A stretch of 64,000 nt of DNA, taken from the NCBI GenBank assembly GCA_965230225.1, contig CBDDKM010000006.1:186001-250000 (forward strand), given 5' to 3'. Both the position numbers and the translations under genes were made by a program. Every line of letters begins with the position of its first letter. Within the stretch, counting starts at the first letter, position 1. Below the pieces are notes generated by a model. It ran no database searches. It was not told where the DNA came from and worked only from the letters and a program-made list of their open reading frames with translations. Source of the DNA: CALSMU01 sp965230225. Lineage in GTDB: Bacteria; Bacteroidota; Bacteroidia; Flavobacteriales_D; Parvicellaceae. Of the stretch, positions 45,892 to 53,927 are shown one piece after another.

Positions 45892-46470
45892 ATGTTTAAC
45901 GATCTACAAGAATTTATTAGTCAACCCTGGCCCTGGTATATTGCAGGTCCACTAATAGGGTTAATGGTACCTATAATGCTAGTGGTACTTAACAAACCAT
46001 TTGGAATTTCAAGTTCATTCAGGCATGCTTGTGCCATGTGTGTACCATCCTCCGTTAAGTATTTTGATTATAACTGGAAAGCACAATCCTGGCATTTAAT
46101 GTTTGCTTTGGGAGTGTTTATTGGAGCCGGATTGGTATACCTGTTTTTTCCCAATCCAAATCCGGTTCAGATATCAGAAGCTACCATTCTTAAACTGCAA
46201 AGTTTGGGAATTCAGGATCATTCAGGGTTAATGCCCAAAGAGGTGTTTAACTGGGATCAATTATCCTCAGCGGGAGGAATAATTATCATGATTGTTGGTG
46301 GTTTCCTGGTCGGTTTTGGAACTCGATATGCCAATGGATGTACTTCTGGTCATGCCATAATGGGGTTGAGTCAGTTAAATCTTGGATCTTTATTCGCTAC
46401 TATCGGATTCTTCTCTGGTGGGCTAATTATGAGTTGGTTTGTTTTACCCTTAATTCTTGAGTTGATATGA
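45892..46470 (+). CDS. YeeE/YedE-family membrane protein (sulfur-compound transporter half 1)
   Basis: ATG at 45892 (MFNDLQEFISQPWPWYIAG) is preferred over GTG 45865. About 192 residues with five hydrophobic helices. The family Cys motif is present in YANGCTSGHAIMG and another Cys pair lies in RHACAMCVPS. In TsuA-like proteins the GCxxGH Cys helps move thiosulfate. It overlaps the second half-gene by four bases (ATGA). Confidence 0.9.
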   Translation: MFNDLQEFISQPWPWYIAGPLIGLMVPIMLVVLNKPFGISSSFRHACAMCVPSSVKYFDYNWKAQSWHLMFALGVFIGAGLVYLFFPNPNPVQISEATILKLQSLGIQDHSGLMPKEVFNWDQLSSAGGIIIMIVGGFLVGFGTRYANGCTSGHAIMGLSQLNLGSLFATIGFFSGGLIMSWFVLPLILELI

Positions 46471-46880
46471 AGTTGATTAAAGCGTTATTGTTAGGAATGC
46501 TCTTTGGGGTGATATTGATTAAGGCAGAAGTGATTTCCTGGTACAGAATACAAGAAATGTTTTGGTTTCAGAGCTTTCATATGTATGGTGTAATAGGAAG
46601 TGCAGTAGTAACAGGAGCTATTTCTTTACTAATTATCAAGCGATTTAAGATAAAGTCTTCTAATGGAGAAAAGATAGAACCAAAGGGAAAACCTTTCAAT
46701 AAAGTAGGAAACGTAGTAGGAGGCCTAATATTTGGTTTAGGCTGGGCTCTAACAGGAGCATGTCCCGGACCGTTGTATGCACTGGTGGGATCTGGTTATA
46801 CCATCGTTCTTGTTCCCATTTTAGCGGCTTTACTAGGGGTATTTGTTTATGGGTTAATAAGAGATAAATTACCTCATTAA
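46467..46880 (+). CDS. YeeE/YedE-family membrane protein (half 2, DUF6691)
   Basis: 137 residues, about four helices, with GLGWALTGACPGPLYALVGSG, the second Cys motif of the split YeeE/YedE system. Together with the upstream gene it is expected to form one transporter for thiosulfate or another sulfur compound. Its end is followed by a hairpin terminator shared with the convergent carbonic anhydrase gene. Confidence 0.92.
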   Translation: MKLIKALLLGMLFGVILIKAEVISWYRIQEMFWFQSFHMYGVIGSAVVTGAISLLIIKRFKIKSSNGEKIEPKGKPFNKVGNVVGGLIFGLGWALTGACPGPLYALVGSGYTIVLVPILAALLGVFVYGLIRDKLPH

Positions 46881-46887
46881 GGCAATG

Positions 46888-46923
46888 AAAAACGGCTGAA
46901 ATAATACAATTCCAGCCGTTCAT
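46888..46923. terminator. Bidirectional hairpin between the YeeE half and the carbonic anhydrase
   Basis: AACGGCTG (46891-46898) pairs with CAGCCGTT (46913-46920), an 8-bp perfect stem, between two convergent genes. An A-run precedes and a short T-run follows, so it may act in either direction. Confidence 0.65.
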
Positions 46924-46943
46924 TTAAGAGTGATTATTACTGA

Positions 46944-47570
46944 TTACTCAGTGAAAAAATCAACTTTTCCAGAATCTATGTGGTACATAGCACCAATCAG
47001 CATTAATTCTCCGTTATCCACCATTTCTTTAACGATTGGGCTTTCGTCCAAAATGTTTTGAATGGTCAATCTAACGTTTGCTGCTGATACTTTGTTTAAG
47101 AAATCTTTATCGGTATCAGGGTTAGATACTGCTTTTACTTCCTCAACTGCTGGCTTAATTTTGTTAACCAGTCCAGTTAGGTTCCCCATTTCAACAGCGT
47201 TGTAAGCTCCTTTTACTGCTCCACAGCCAGTGTGTCCTAAAATAACCATCACTTTAGTTCCGGTAAGTTTAGTACCAAACTCCATGGTTCCAAGAATGTC
47301 TCCATTAGCAATGTTTCCAGCAACTCGGATGTTGAATACATCTCCAATTCCCATGTCGAAAACGATTTCAGATGGAACTCTGGAATCCGCACATCCTAGT
47401 ACTGTAACTCTTGGCTGTTGTCCTGTAGAAGTGTGCTCCACTTCTGCTCCATAATTTCTGTTTATTCTTTCTCCTCTTACAAATCTTGCATTTCCGTCTT
47501 TAAGTTGTTGCAATACTTCTGCTGGAGTCCATGCGTCTCTCTGCTCTTTAGTTACTAATTGTGTTTCCAT
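46944..47570 (-). CDS. Beta-class carbonic anhydrase
   Basis: The ATG at 47570 (METQLVTKEQRDAW) is preferred over an in-frame TTG at 47579. About 208 residues. The zinc site is complete: CADSRVPSE (Cys, Asp-Arg dyad) and GHTGCGAVKGA (His and Cys). It interconverts CO2 and bicarbonate in the cytoplasm. The end lies close to a bidirectional hairpin terminator. Confidence 0.95.
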   Translation of the reverse strand: METQLVTKEQRDAWTPAEVLQQLKDGNARFVRGERINRNYGAEVEHTSTGQQPRVTVLGCADSRVPSEIVFDMGIGDVFNIRVAGNIANGDILGTMEFGTKLTGTKVMVILGHTGCGAVKGAYNAVEMGNLTGLVNKIKPAVEEVKAVSNPDTDKDFLNKVSAANVRLTIQNILDESPIVKEMVDNGELMLIGAMYHIDSGKVDFFTE

Positions 47571-47813
47571 TAATTTCAAATGTTTGTTATTGATGTTAAA
47601 TACAAATTGAATGTTTCTTATTGATAAATTGTGTCAGGGTTGTTATGGTTTCCCTGATTAAAACTGCTTATTGATTAAGTATTACCAGAATATCAGGACG
47701 CCCAAATTTAATTGGATAACGTGGTATGGTTCACATCATTTCCTCACATAACATAGTGGTTCAAGTCATGTTTGAACTTGCTGTATGGAAGAGTTTAATT
47801 CCTGGTAAATCTA

Positions 47814-48113
47814 TTATGCCGTTTCCGGCGGGGGAGTAATGACGTCGTGATTGATTTCTATTACTATTTCGAAGCTATGGTAATAGCTCATGTTTTTGGA
47901 GCTATGTTTCATCAGTTCGGATTCAAAAAGCAATAGAAAATCATCCATTTCAAAAGATTCCTCCTGTTCGTCGGTCTCTTTCTCGTCTTCAGGATAAGTG
48001 TTTTCAGACAATTCCATTTCCTGGTCATCTCCGTAAGTTACTACAGATGAGTACATCAGTGGCATCATTAAAACGAAAACCAGTAGGAAAGAATATATCC
48101 TGACATTTTTCAC
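47814..48113 (-). CDS. Small membrane or exported hypothetical protein
   Basis: A GTG at 48113 (MKNVRIYSFLLVFVLMMPL) is preferred over TTG 48122. About 99 residues: one N-terminal hydrophobic helix followed by a very acidic stretch (ENTYPEDEKETDEQEESFEMDDF) and a short hydrophobic end. Function unknown. It stands alone between the carbonic anhydrase and YitT genes. Confidence 0.65.
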   Translation of the reverse strand: MKNVRIYSFLLVFVLMMPLMYSSVVTYGDDQEMELSENTYPEDEKETDEQEESFEMDDFLLLFESELMKHSSKNMSYYHSFEIVIEINHDVITPPPETA

Positions 48114-48246
48114 TGCACCCAAATTACTAAAGATTTATTTAAGATAAACATGATATGGCTCAGATTCCGTTAAAAAATGTCAACGTTTTTTTGCAATCTG
48201 AAACAATTTACAATTGCATTGTAGATATTTGCGGCTAATAATAAAG

Positions 48247-49089
48247 ATGGAAAAGTCAAATTTGAAAAATAGCGTTTTGAATTACTCCTTCATTACCATT
48301 GGTAGTTTTCTGCTAGCTCTAGGGATGGTTGGCTTTTTAGCACCCAATAAAATTGCAACAGGTGGTACTGCCGGTTTGGCCATTATTTTTCATTATTTGT
48401 TTCATCTCCCTACTGGAGTATTAATGGCTTTGATTAATATTCCGTTGCTTATTGTTAGCTTAAAGTATCTGGGGCGTAAGTTTGCTTTTAGAACCATTAT
48501 TTGTATTTCATTAACTGTAATATTTGTGGATGTACTGGCAGAGGTGGTTCAACTTAAAAGCTTAAGCGATGAATTGCTGTTAGCCACATTGTACGGTGGT
48601 GTATGTGCGGGAATAGGGTTAGGATTTATTTTTAAAGGAGGTGCCTCTGCCGGAGGAGGAACGATTATAGCAAAGATCATTACCTCAAAAATGGACGTAA
48701 AAACAGGATATGTTATTTTGGTTTTAGACGCCATTGTAGTTTGCGCAGCAGGAGTTGTTTTTGAAAGCATCGAATTAGCATTGTGGAGCATGATTAGCAT
48801 TTTCGCTGCTTCAAAGTTGATCGATACCATACTAACTGGAAGGCCTAGTCAGAAGATCGTACACATATCTTCCTTTAAGAACCTGGAGGATTTAAGCAAG
48901 AACATAACAGAGTCGTTAGGGGTAAAAGGAACCATTGTTGCCGGAAACGATTTGAATTTGTACGAACAAAAGGATATCATATTTATTGTGGTGGAAAAGA
49001 ACAGGGTCAATGCTCTAAAGAACCTGGTTTACCAGTTTGATCCTGAGGCCAGAATGATTGTAATGGAGGCCACTGAAATGCTAGGGTAA
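48247..49089 (+). CDS. YitT family membrane protein
   Basis: 281 residues from ATG 48247; an upstream ATG at 48214 (MHCRYLRL) is less likely. Five to six hydrophobic helices with family segments LAPNKIATGGTAGLAIIF and GGASAGGGTIIAKI, then a C-terminal DUF2179 cytoplasmic domain (KNLEDLSKNITESLGVKGTIV, YEQKDIIFIVVEKNR). Role unknown in most species. Confidence 0.93.
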   Translation: MEKSNLKNSVLNYSFITIGSFLLALGMVGFLAPNKIATGGTAGLAIIFHYLFHLPTGVLMALINIPLLIVSLKYLGRKFAFRTIICISLTVIFVDVLAEVVQLKSLSDELLLATLYGGVCAGIGLGFIFKGGASAGGGTIIAKIITSKMDVKTGYVILVLDAIVVCAAGVVFESIELALWSMISIFAASKLIDTILTGRPSQKIVHISSFKNLEDLSKNITESLGVKGTIVAGNDLNLYEQKDIIFIVVEKNRVNALKNLVYQFDPEARMIVMEATEMLG

Positions 49090-49167
49090 GCTACCGGTTA
49101 ACATTTTTTAGAATTCTCTATAGAAGATTATCCTCACATTTGTCGTTAGACACTCCAAACCCACTTA

Positions 49168-50103
49168 ATGAAATATTATTTTCAGTTGCAGTATAAACGC
49201 CTTTATCGTTCGGTAGAGGAAACCGGGATTAATCGGTACCTGGCTATTTTGGTTTTGGTAGTTTTGTTCTCAGGGTTGTCTTATGGTTTGTTTATGAGAA
49301 GTGAGTTCGCTCCTGAGATTTACAGTTTGTTAGGGTTAGCGGCCATTTTACAGTGGAGCAAAGAACAACGAAATGTTTTTTTGAAAACCATATTTACACC
49401 TTCCAATTACAGAAAGCTACGCTGGTTGGAAAACACGCTAACCGCACTTCCTTTTGCAATAGTATTGGTCATTTTTAAAGAACCTCTTCTGGCAGGAGGA
49501 GTTATTGTAGTGGGAGGGCTATTGTCCTTTTATAACCGGTTAAAAGGTATTAGTAAGGTTATTCCAACTCCTTTTGGTAAAAGACCATTCGAATTTACAG
49601 CTGGTTTTAGACGTTCCATTTTAATAATAGTGTTGTTGTATGCCTTAACGGTGGTAGCAGTAGTTATTAAGAATTATAACATAGGAGTTTTTTCAATTTT
49701 AGGGATAATGTTGTTGTGTACTTATTATTACGCCAAGGTAGAAGAGGAGTTTTTTGTCTGGGTTCATTCATTATCGCCCAGGCAGTTTATGAAAAGGAAA
49801 ATGATTACGGTGGTTATGTATTCAGTGATATTGGCCTTACCTCCAATCGTAACTTTACTAATAGTTGCACCCCATTATTACGTGATTATTATTGGTTTAC
49901 TTATTTGGGGAGTTTTATTGGTACTTCAAAATATGCTGGCAAAGTATGCTTACTTCCCGGTAGAAGCTCCTGCAATAGCTGGAATTATGATGGTGCTTAG
50001 TTTAATATTTCCACCGTTGGTACTTGTTATCGTCCCAATGTATTACAAGAAGGCTTCTAATAACTTAAAATATTTGCTTCATGAAGGTTCAGTCGTTGCA
50101 TAA
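49168..50103 (+). CDS. ABC transporter permease (membrane partner)
   Basis: 311 residues with about eight hydrophobic segments (LAILVLVVLFSGLSYGLF; LIIVLLYALTVVAVVI; VIIIGLLIWGVLLVLQ), and no strong family signature. It overlaps the ATP-binding gene that follows by 23 bp, so the pair forms one exporter or lipid-handling complex. Confidence 0.82.
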   Translation: MKYYFQLQYKRLYRSVEETGINRYLAILVLVVLFSGLSYGLFMRSEFAPEIYSLLGLAAILQWSKEQRNVFLKTIFTPSNYRKLRWLENTLTALPFAIVLVIFKEPLLAGGVIVVGGLLSFYNRLKGISKVIPTPFGKRPFEFTAGFRRSILIIVLLYALTVVAVVIKNYNIGVFSILGIMLLCTYYYAKVEEEFFVWVHSLSPRQFMKRKMITVVMYSVILALPPIVTLLIVAPHYYVIIIGLLIWGVLLVLQNMLAKYAYFPVEAPAIAGIMMVLSLIFPPLVLVIVPMYYKKASNNLKYLLHEGSVVA

Positions 50104-50752
50104 ATCGTACGGAAACAAAGAGGTGTTAAAAGGAATTGATTTAACCTTTGAACCTGGTAAAGTATACGGAATAGTAGGAGAGAATGGAGCTGGTAAAACC
50201 ACCTTGTTTAAAAGTATTGCTGGCCTTACCAATTATTCAGGAGAAGTTAATTATGATGGTGTTTTGAAAGATGTGTTAGGTTATCTCCCTACCACACCTC
50301 ACATACTATCAAGAATTACCGGAGAGGAATACTTGAGACTAATGACTCAAGCCAGAAACATTGATTTAAGCCAAACAGATAATTACAATTTATTTGACCT
50401 GCCTCTGGAGCAGTTTGCTGAGAATTACTCCACTGGAATGAAGAAGAAATTAGCTCTAACAGCCATTTTACTTCAAAAAAATGATGTGTTTATTTTGGAT
50501 GAGCCCTTTAATGGTGTTGATATTCAAAGTAATATTCTCATTAAAGATGTACTGCGAAAACTGAAACAATTGAATAAAACGGTGTTGTTATCTTCTCATA
50601 TCTTTTCAACCCTCAGCACCACTTGCGATCAATTACATTACTTGAAGGATGGTAAAATAGTTCAGTCTGCTTTTCCTGAAGAGTTTGACCTGATTGAAAA
50701 AGCCATGTTGGCCGAGGGAATTGGGAATAAAATTGAGGAGTTGGATATCTAA
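50081..50752 (+). CDS. ABC transporter ATP-binding protein
   Basis: 223 residues. Walker A GENGAGKTT, Q-loop-region VLGYLPTTPHIL, signature YSTGMKKKLAL, Walker B DVFILDEPFNGVD and the H-loop SSHIF. It overlaps its permease by 23 bp; substrate unknown. A repeat (R3) begins 20 bases past its stop. Confidence 0.95.
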   Translation: MKVQSLHKSYGNKEVLKGIDLTFEPGKVYGIVGENGAGKTTLFKSIAGLTNYSGEVNYDGVLKDVLGYLPTTPHILSRITGEEYLRLMTQARNIDLSQTDNYNLFDLPLEQFAENYSTGMKKKLALTAILLQKNDVFILDEPFNGVDIQSNILIKDVLRKLKQLNKTVLLSSHIFSTLSTTCDQLHYLKDGKIVQSAFPEEFDLIEKAMLAEGIGNKIEELDI

Positions 50753-50772
50753 TTGTTAGATCGCTTCGCTCA

Positions 50773-50915
50773 AAGACTATAAGACAAAAGATTTTAAGAC
50801 TGAAAGACAAAAGACATTAGACTTTAGAATGCCTCTTTTCCCACGAAAGTGGGAAACTCCTCAAGTGAAGACCTAACATTCATGAGTTTCCCGTTTCCAC
50901 GGGAAAAGAGGTTTC
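50773..50915 (-). repeat. Intergenic repeat element R3 (heptamer tail first)
   Basis: Heptamer tail (read on minus strand) occupies 50773-50835, then hairpins TTTCCCAC/GTGGGAAA (50837-50856) and TTTCCCGT/ACGGGAAA (50887-50906) with a spacer carrying AAGACCTAACATTCATGAG. ACTC-type heptamers follow at about 50939-50973. Confidence 0.8.
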
Positions 50916-50990
50916 AGAAGAATGTAGTAAAAAAGATGTTCTCAATACTCATTACTCCACACTCAATACTGCACTTTATGCAATCCATAT

Positions 50991-50998
50991 TAAATTTG
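50991..50998 (+). promoter_or_regulatory. -7 box TAAATTTG
   Basis: TAAATTTG lies 13 bases before the ATG at 51012, within the AT-rich stretch just after repeat R3. Confidence 0.45.
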
Positions 50999-51011
50999 CA
51001 CCTAATAGGAA

Positions 51012-51815
51012 ATGCAAAAGGTAGCTACATATCTATGCCTGTTGTTAGGCTTCACCCACAATATCTTTTCTCAAGAGTTTAATTGTGAACCACATTACAA
51101 GGCTTATTGCGAACATTTGGAGTCGGACACCAATTATTTGCCGGTTTATACTGCCGGATATTTTTATTCCGGTTCGGAAACAGATAGCAATAGAACCATT
51201 ATAGAGGACTGTATTGGAGACCTGGATGCTTTTTGTAATGGGGTTAAGGAAGCTTTAGAGTCAGAAAAGTTAGCTATCCGTCAGGTGGGAGATCCTTCGC
51301 ATGTTAGTTCTTGTTCTTATTATTCTTACGAAAGATGGGGTGTAAAACTGGTAATGACCGGTGATATTATTTTGGATGCTGGGATATTCTCAGAGAATGC
51401 TGGGTTTAACTACATCATGAAGGGTAGAATTAAAGAACAGTTGGGGGAAAATTATAGTCAACTTGGAGTAAAAGACTCTAATTGGGTGGAATTAGATAAT
51501 ATGTTGTTGTCCAGTTTTTATCCTGCAGTAGGGTTAAAAAGAACTTCAGATACTACCATGGTGTTTAGTATTGACTCTGTAAAACTAAGTGAGACCAAAT
51601 TGGAACACATGCGAGGAGTTATGTTTAAGGATTATTTTGCTGATAAAGAATACACCTATGAACAGGTTTGTGAAGGGGTAGAGGTGAAAACCAGAACTAC
51701 AGGAGGTTCTAAAGCTTATCTCAGAGTTGATTTTTCCAATTACGAAAAGGAAGGCATGTGTGCTGGCTATTCCTCTGTTTGGACCATTCCACTTAAGCTA
51801 AAAGAGGGACCTTGA
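51012..51815 (+). CDS. Secreted hypothetical protein
   Basis: 267 residues. Signal peptide ends NIFSQ. The mature part has several Cys (CEPHYKAYC, EDCIGDLDAFCNG, SSCSYYSYERW), which suggest disulfides outside the cytoplasm. No family recognised. It is bracketed by repeats R3 and R4, R4 starting three or four bases past its stop. Confidence 0.8.
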   Translation: MQKVATYLCLLLGFTHNIFSQEFNCEPHYKAYCEHLESDTNYLPVYTAGYFYSGSETDSNRTIIEDCIGDLDAFCNGVKEALESEKLAIRQVGDPSHVSSCSYYSYERWGVKLVMTGDIILDAGIFSENAGFNYIMKGRIKEQLGENYSQLGVKDSNWVELDNMLLSSFYPAVGLKRTSDTTMVFSIDSVKLSETKLEHMRGVMFKDYFADKEYTYEQVCEGVEVKTRTTGGSKAYLRVDFSNYEKEGMCAGYSSVWTIPLKLKEGP

Positions 51816-51818
51816 TCA

Positions 51819-51908
51819 GAAAACGTTGTTTCCCGCGGAGGCGGGAACCTCATGAAGTTAGGTTATCACCTGATGAGTTTCCCACTTCCGTGGGAAAGGA
51901 GATGTTTT
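51819..51908 (+). repeat. Intergenic repeat element R4 (no heptamer tail)
   Basis: Hairpins TTTCCCGC/GCGGGAA (51829-51847, loop GGAG) and TTTCCCAC/GTGGGAAA (51878-51897, loop TTCC) around a spacer with CATGAAGTTAGG. Tail heptamers are absent, which shows that the core is the unit and the arrays are an addition. Confidence 0.8.
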
Positions 51909-51967
51909 TAAGAGTGTTTTTTTCTTCAGTTCAGTTAAATAAAGTTAATTCCATCACAGCAAAAATG

Positions 51968-51999
51968 GTTTGATTAATTTTAGAGGGAATTAATCAAAC
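51968..51999. promoter_or_regulatory. 12-bp perfect hairpin just before the 52005 gene
   Basis: GTTTGATTAATT (51968-51979) pairs perfectly with AATTAATCAAAC (51988-51999) around an 8-base loop, ending five bases before the ATG. It would block ribosome access if formed in the mRNA, or it may be an operator. Confidence 0.45.
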
Positions 52000-52004
52000 T
52001 CTCT

Positions 52005-53027
52005 ATGAAACAACTTCAAAAAACCAGTGCCACATTGAAATTATCGTTGATAGTTCTTCAGTTATTGTGTGTGGTTATATATTATGCGCAAACTCCAATT
52101 AAAGGAACAGATGTTTACCAAAGATCAGTAAAGTTTGGTAAGGATAATATTGATTTTATTACCACAGAGAAAGAGTTGAGCAGTAAGCCTGTAATCCTTT
52201 TTTTACAAGGTTCGCTTCCTATACCATTAGTCTTTGATTTAGGGAACTACAAGCATGTAAATATTCCTTTTGAGCGCAAAGCATTTAGCGATTACGAAGT
52301 GGTGGTGATCTCTATGCCTAATACTCCTGTTGAGGTTGGGAAATCAAATCTAAGTCCACAGTATTGCTATGTTACCGATACTGCTCAAATTCACTCTTTT
52401 GATGAAGACTATCTAAAGAACAATGTATTAGATGTATATGTGAAAAGAGCTAACAAGATCATTAAGGAATTAAAAAAGTCGGATAAAAAAAGAGAAATAC
52501 ATGTTATTGGGCATTCGCAAGGAGCTAAGGTGGCAGCTGTAGTAGCGTCTAAAAACAAGCAAATTTCTACGGTTTCCTTACTGGGGTTTAATGCTTTTGG
52601 TAGAATGGATGAAATGATCAGAAGAGAGCGAATAAGTCTGAAAAGTGGAAGATTATCTCCAGAAGATTATCGTTCAAAGTTATACAGTTATTACGGTATG
52701 TGGCAAGAAGTAGTGGATCACCCTGATGATCATAGCAATGGTAATAATAGTATGGCTAGCTTTTCTATCGATTATACTCCTTATTTGGTTAAGGTAAAAT
52801 GTCCAATGTTTATTGGTTATGGAACAGAAGATATCATTGCAGAAAACTGCGACTTATTGCCTTTGAAACTGATTGAGGCCGGTAAGATGAATTTTTACTT
52901 TAGTCCTTTTGTTGGTTGGGATCACAACTTTTTTGAAGTGGAAAATGGTAAGGTGGATTACAAAAAAGATCCTCACTGGACGGATGTAATTATGACCATA
53001 GTTGACTGGACAAAAGGAGGGGAGTAG
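52005..53027 (+). CDS. Alpha/beta hydrolase
   Basis: 340 residues. An N-terminal membrane or signal segment precedes the core: PVILFLQGSLPIP, the nucleophile elbow GHSQGAK (Ser about residue 171), YGTEDII (acid-residue strand) and WDHNFFE (catalytic His). Substrate unknown. It is flanked by repeats R4 and R5; R5 begins at its stop. Confidence 0.87.
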   Translation: MKQLQKTSATLKLSLIVLQLLCVVIYYAQTPIKGTDVYQRSVKFGKDNIDFITTEKELSSKPVILFLQGSLPIPLVFDLGNYKHVNIPFERKAFSDYEVVVISMPNTPVEVGKSNLSPQYCYVTDTAQIHSFDEDYLKNNVLDVYVKRANKIIKELKKSDKKREIHVIGHSQGAKVAAVVASKNKQISTVSLLGFNAFGRMDEMIRRERISLKSGRLSPEDYRSKLYSYYGMWQEVVDHPDDHSNGNNSMASFSIDYTPYLVKVKCPMFIGYGTEDIIAENCDLLPLKLIEAGKMNFYFSPFVGWDHNFFEVENGKVDYKKDPHWTDVIMTIVDWTKGGE

Positions 53028-53028
53028 A

Positions 53029-53137
53029 ATAAAGACTGAAAGATAATAGACAATAGAATGTCTCTTTTCCCGGTTTGTACCGATGCTCCCGATAACTATC
53101 GGGAGCATCGGGATTCGCGGGGAACAACGTACCTCAA
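53029..53137 (-). repeat. Intergenic repeat element R5 with large inserted palindrome
   Basis: Read on the minus strand it carries the ACGTTGTTCCCCGCG edge, a palindrome with 15-bp arms (53080-53094 with 53097-53111) and a short TCT-heptamer tail. It shares about 44 bases with R1 in inverted orientation, so R1 and R5 form a subtype. Confidence 0.8.
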
Positions 53138-53144
53138 AGAAATC

Positions 53145-53178
53145 ATAAAAAAAGCACCCGAACTGGGTGCTTTTTAAT
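53145..53178. terminator. Bidirectional terminator after the FKBP gene
   Basis: AGCACCC (53153-53159) pairs with GGGTGCT (53165-53171), with A7 before and T5 after. It terminates the minus-strand FKBP gene and reads as a terminator on the plus strand as well. Confidence 0.8.
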
Positions 53179-53183
53179 TTCGT

Positions 53184-53666
53184 TTAATGTTGGTGTCCAC
53201 CTGGTCCGTGAACATGACCATGGTCAATCTCTTCAGCAGTTGCTTCTCTTACATCTACAATTCCTACTTCAAAGTGAAGTGTTTCTCCGGCTAGTGGATG
53301 GTTCAAGTCTAAAGTAACATTTTCTCCTTCTATGGCTGCGATCAAACCAATTGCCGGGCCATGTTCGGTATCTACCTGAACTTGCATTCCTACTTGCATC
53401 TCTTCTTCACCTTGAAATCCTTGTTTGCTAACAAGTTTTAATAAGTCATCTCTTCTTGGTCCGTAGGCTTCTTCAGGAGTAACAGTTGCAGATAGGGAAT
53501 CTCCTTTAGCTTTTCCTTCTAATTGTTTTTCCAGTCCTGGAATTAATCCTCCAACTCCATGCAGATAAACTAATGGCTCTCTTCCTTCTGATGTATCTAA
53601 TACAATTCCTTGGTTATTTTTTAAGGTGTAAGTCATTGTAACCACCTTATTTACAGAAATATTCAT
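53184..53666 (-). CDS. slyD: FKBP-type peptidyl-prolyl isomerase, SlyD-like
   Basis: 160 residues. FKBP core: TYTLKNNQGIVLDTSEGREPLVYLHG and LIPGLEKQLEGKAKGD with the inserted-in-flap domain (EEAYGPRRDD, GMQVQV). The His-rich end (HGHVHGPGGHQH) is a metal-binding tail as in SlyD. It catalyses Pro isomerisation and may handle metals. A TACTTTCG variant box is at 53686-53693, 19 bases before the ATG. Confidence 0.92.
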   Translation of the reverse strand: MNISVNKVVTMTYTLKNNQGIVLDTSEGREPLVYLHGVGGLIPGLEKQLEGKAKGDSLSATVTPEEAYGPRRDDLLKLVSKQGFQGEEEMQVGMQVQVDTEHGPAIGLIAAIEGENVTLDLNHPLAGETLHFEVGIVDVREATAEEIDHGHVHGPGGHQH

Positions 53667-53737
53667 GTCTATTATTTAGTGTTGGCGAAAGTACGCTTAT
53701 TATTTCGATAAAAGCATGATTAGGATCAATTGAGTTG

Positions 53738-53856
53738 TTAAGACTAGAAGACAAAAGACTATAAGACGAAAGATGAAAGACAACAGACATTAGATAATAG
53801 ACTATAGAAAACCTTCTTTCCCGACTTGATCGGGAAACAACGTTTTTTTTGAGAGA
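53738..53856 (-). repeat. Intergenic repeat element R6 (single hairpin, long heptamer tail)
   Basis: About ten TCT-type heptamers occupy 53738-53809 (read on minus). One hairpin TTTCCCGA/TCGGGAAA (53817-53837) and the AAAAAAAACGTTG edge follow; ACTC heptamers continue at about 53857-53889. It lies between two divergent genes. Confidence 0.8.
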
Positions 53857-53927
53857 CTCTTCACTCAATACTCTTCACTCAATACTGTTAACCCAAAACT
53901 CACTATATTTAAACTATCATAAACCAA

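Noticed and set aside
47759..47778. GTTCAA/TTGAAC inverted repeat in the 234-bp gap upstream of the carbonic anhydrase
   Set aside because: Six-base arms in AT-rich sequence are expected by chance; no promoter or terminator context supports it.
41100..53890. The repeated hairpin units as a CRISPR array or integron attC sites
   Set aside because: Copies are dispersed, in both orientations, with genes between them and no spacer regularity, no cas gene and no integrase. AACGTTGTT at the edge only resembles an attC core by chance, and paired attC boxes are missing.
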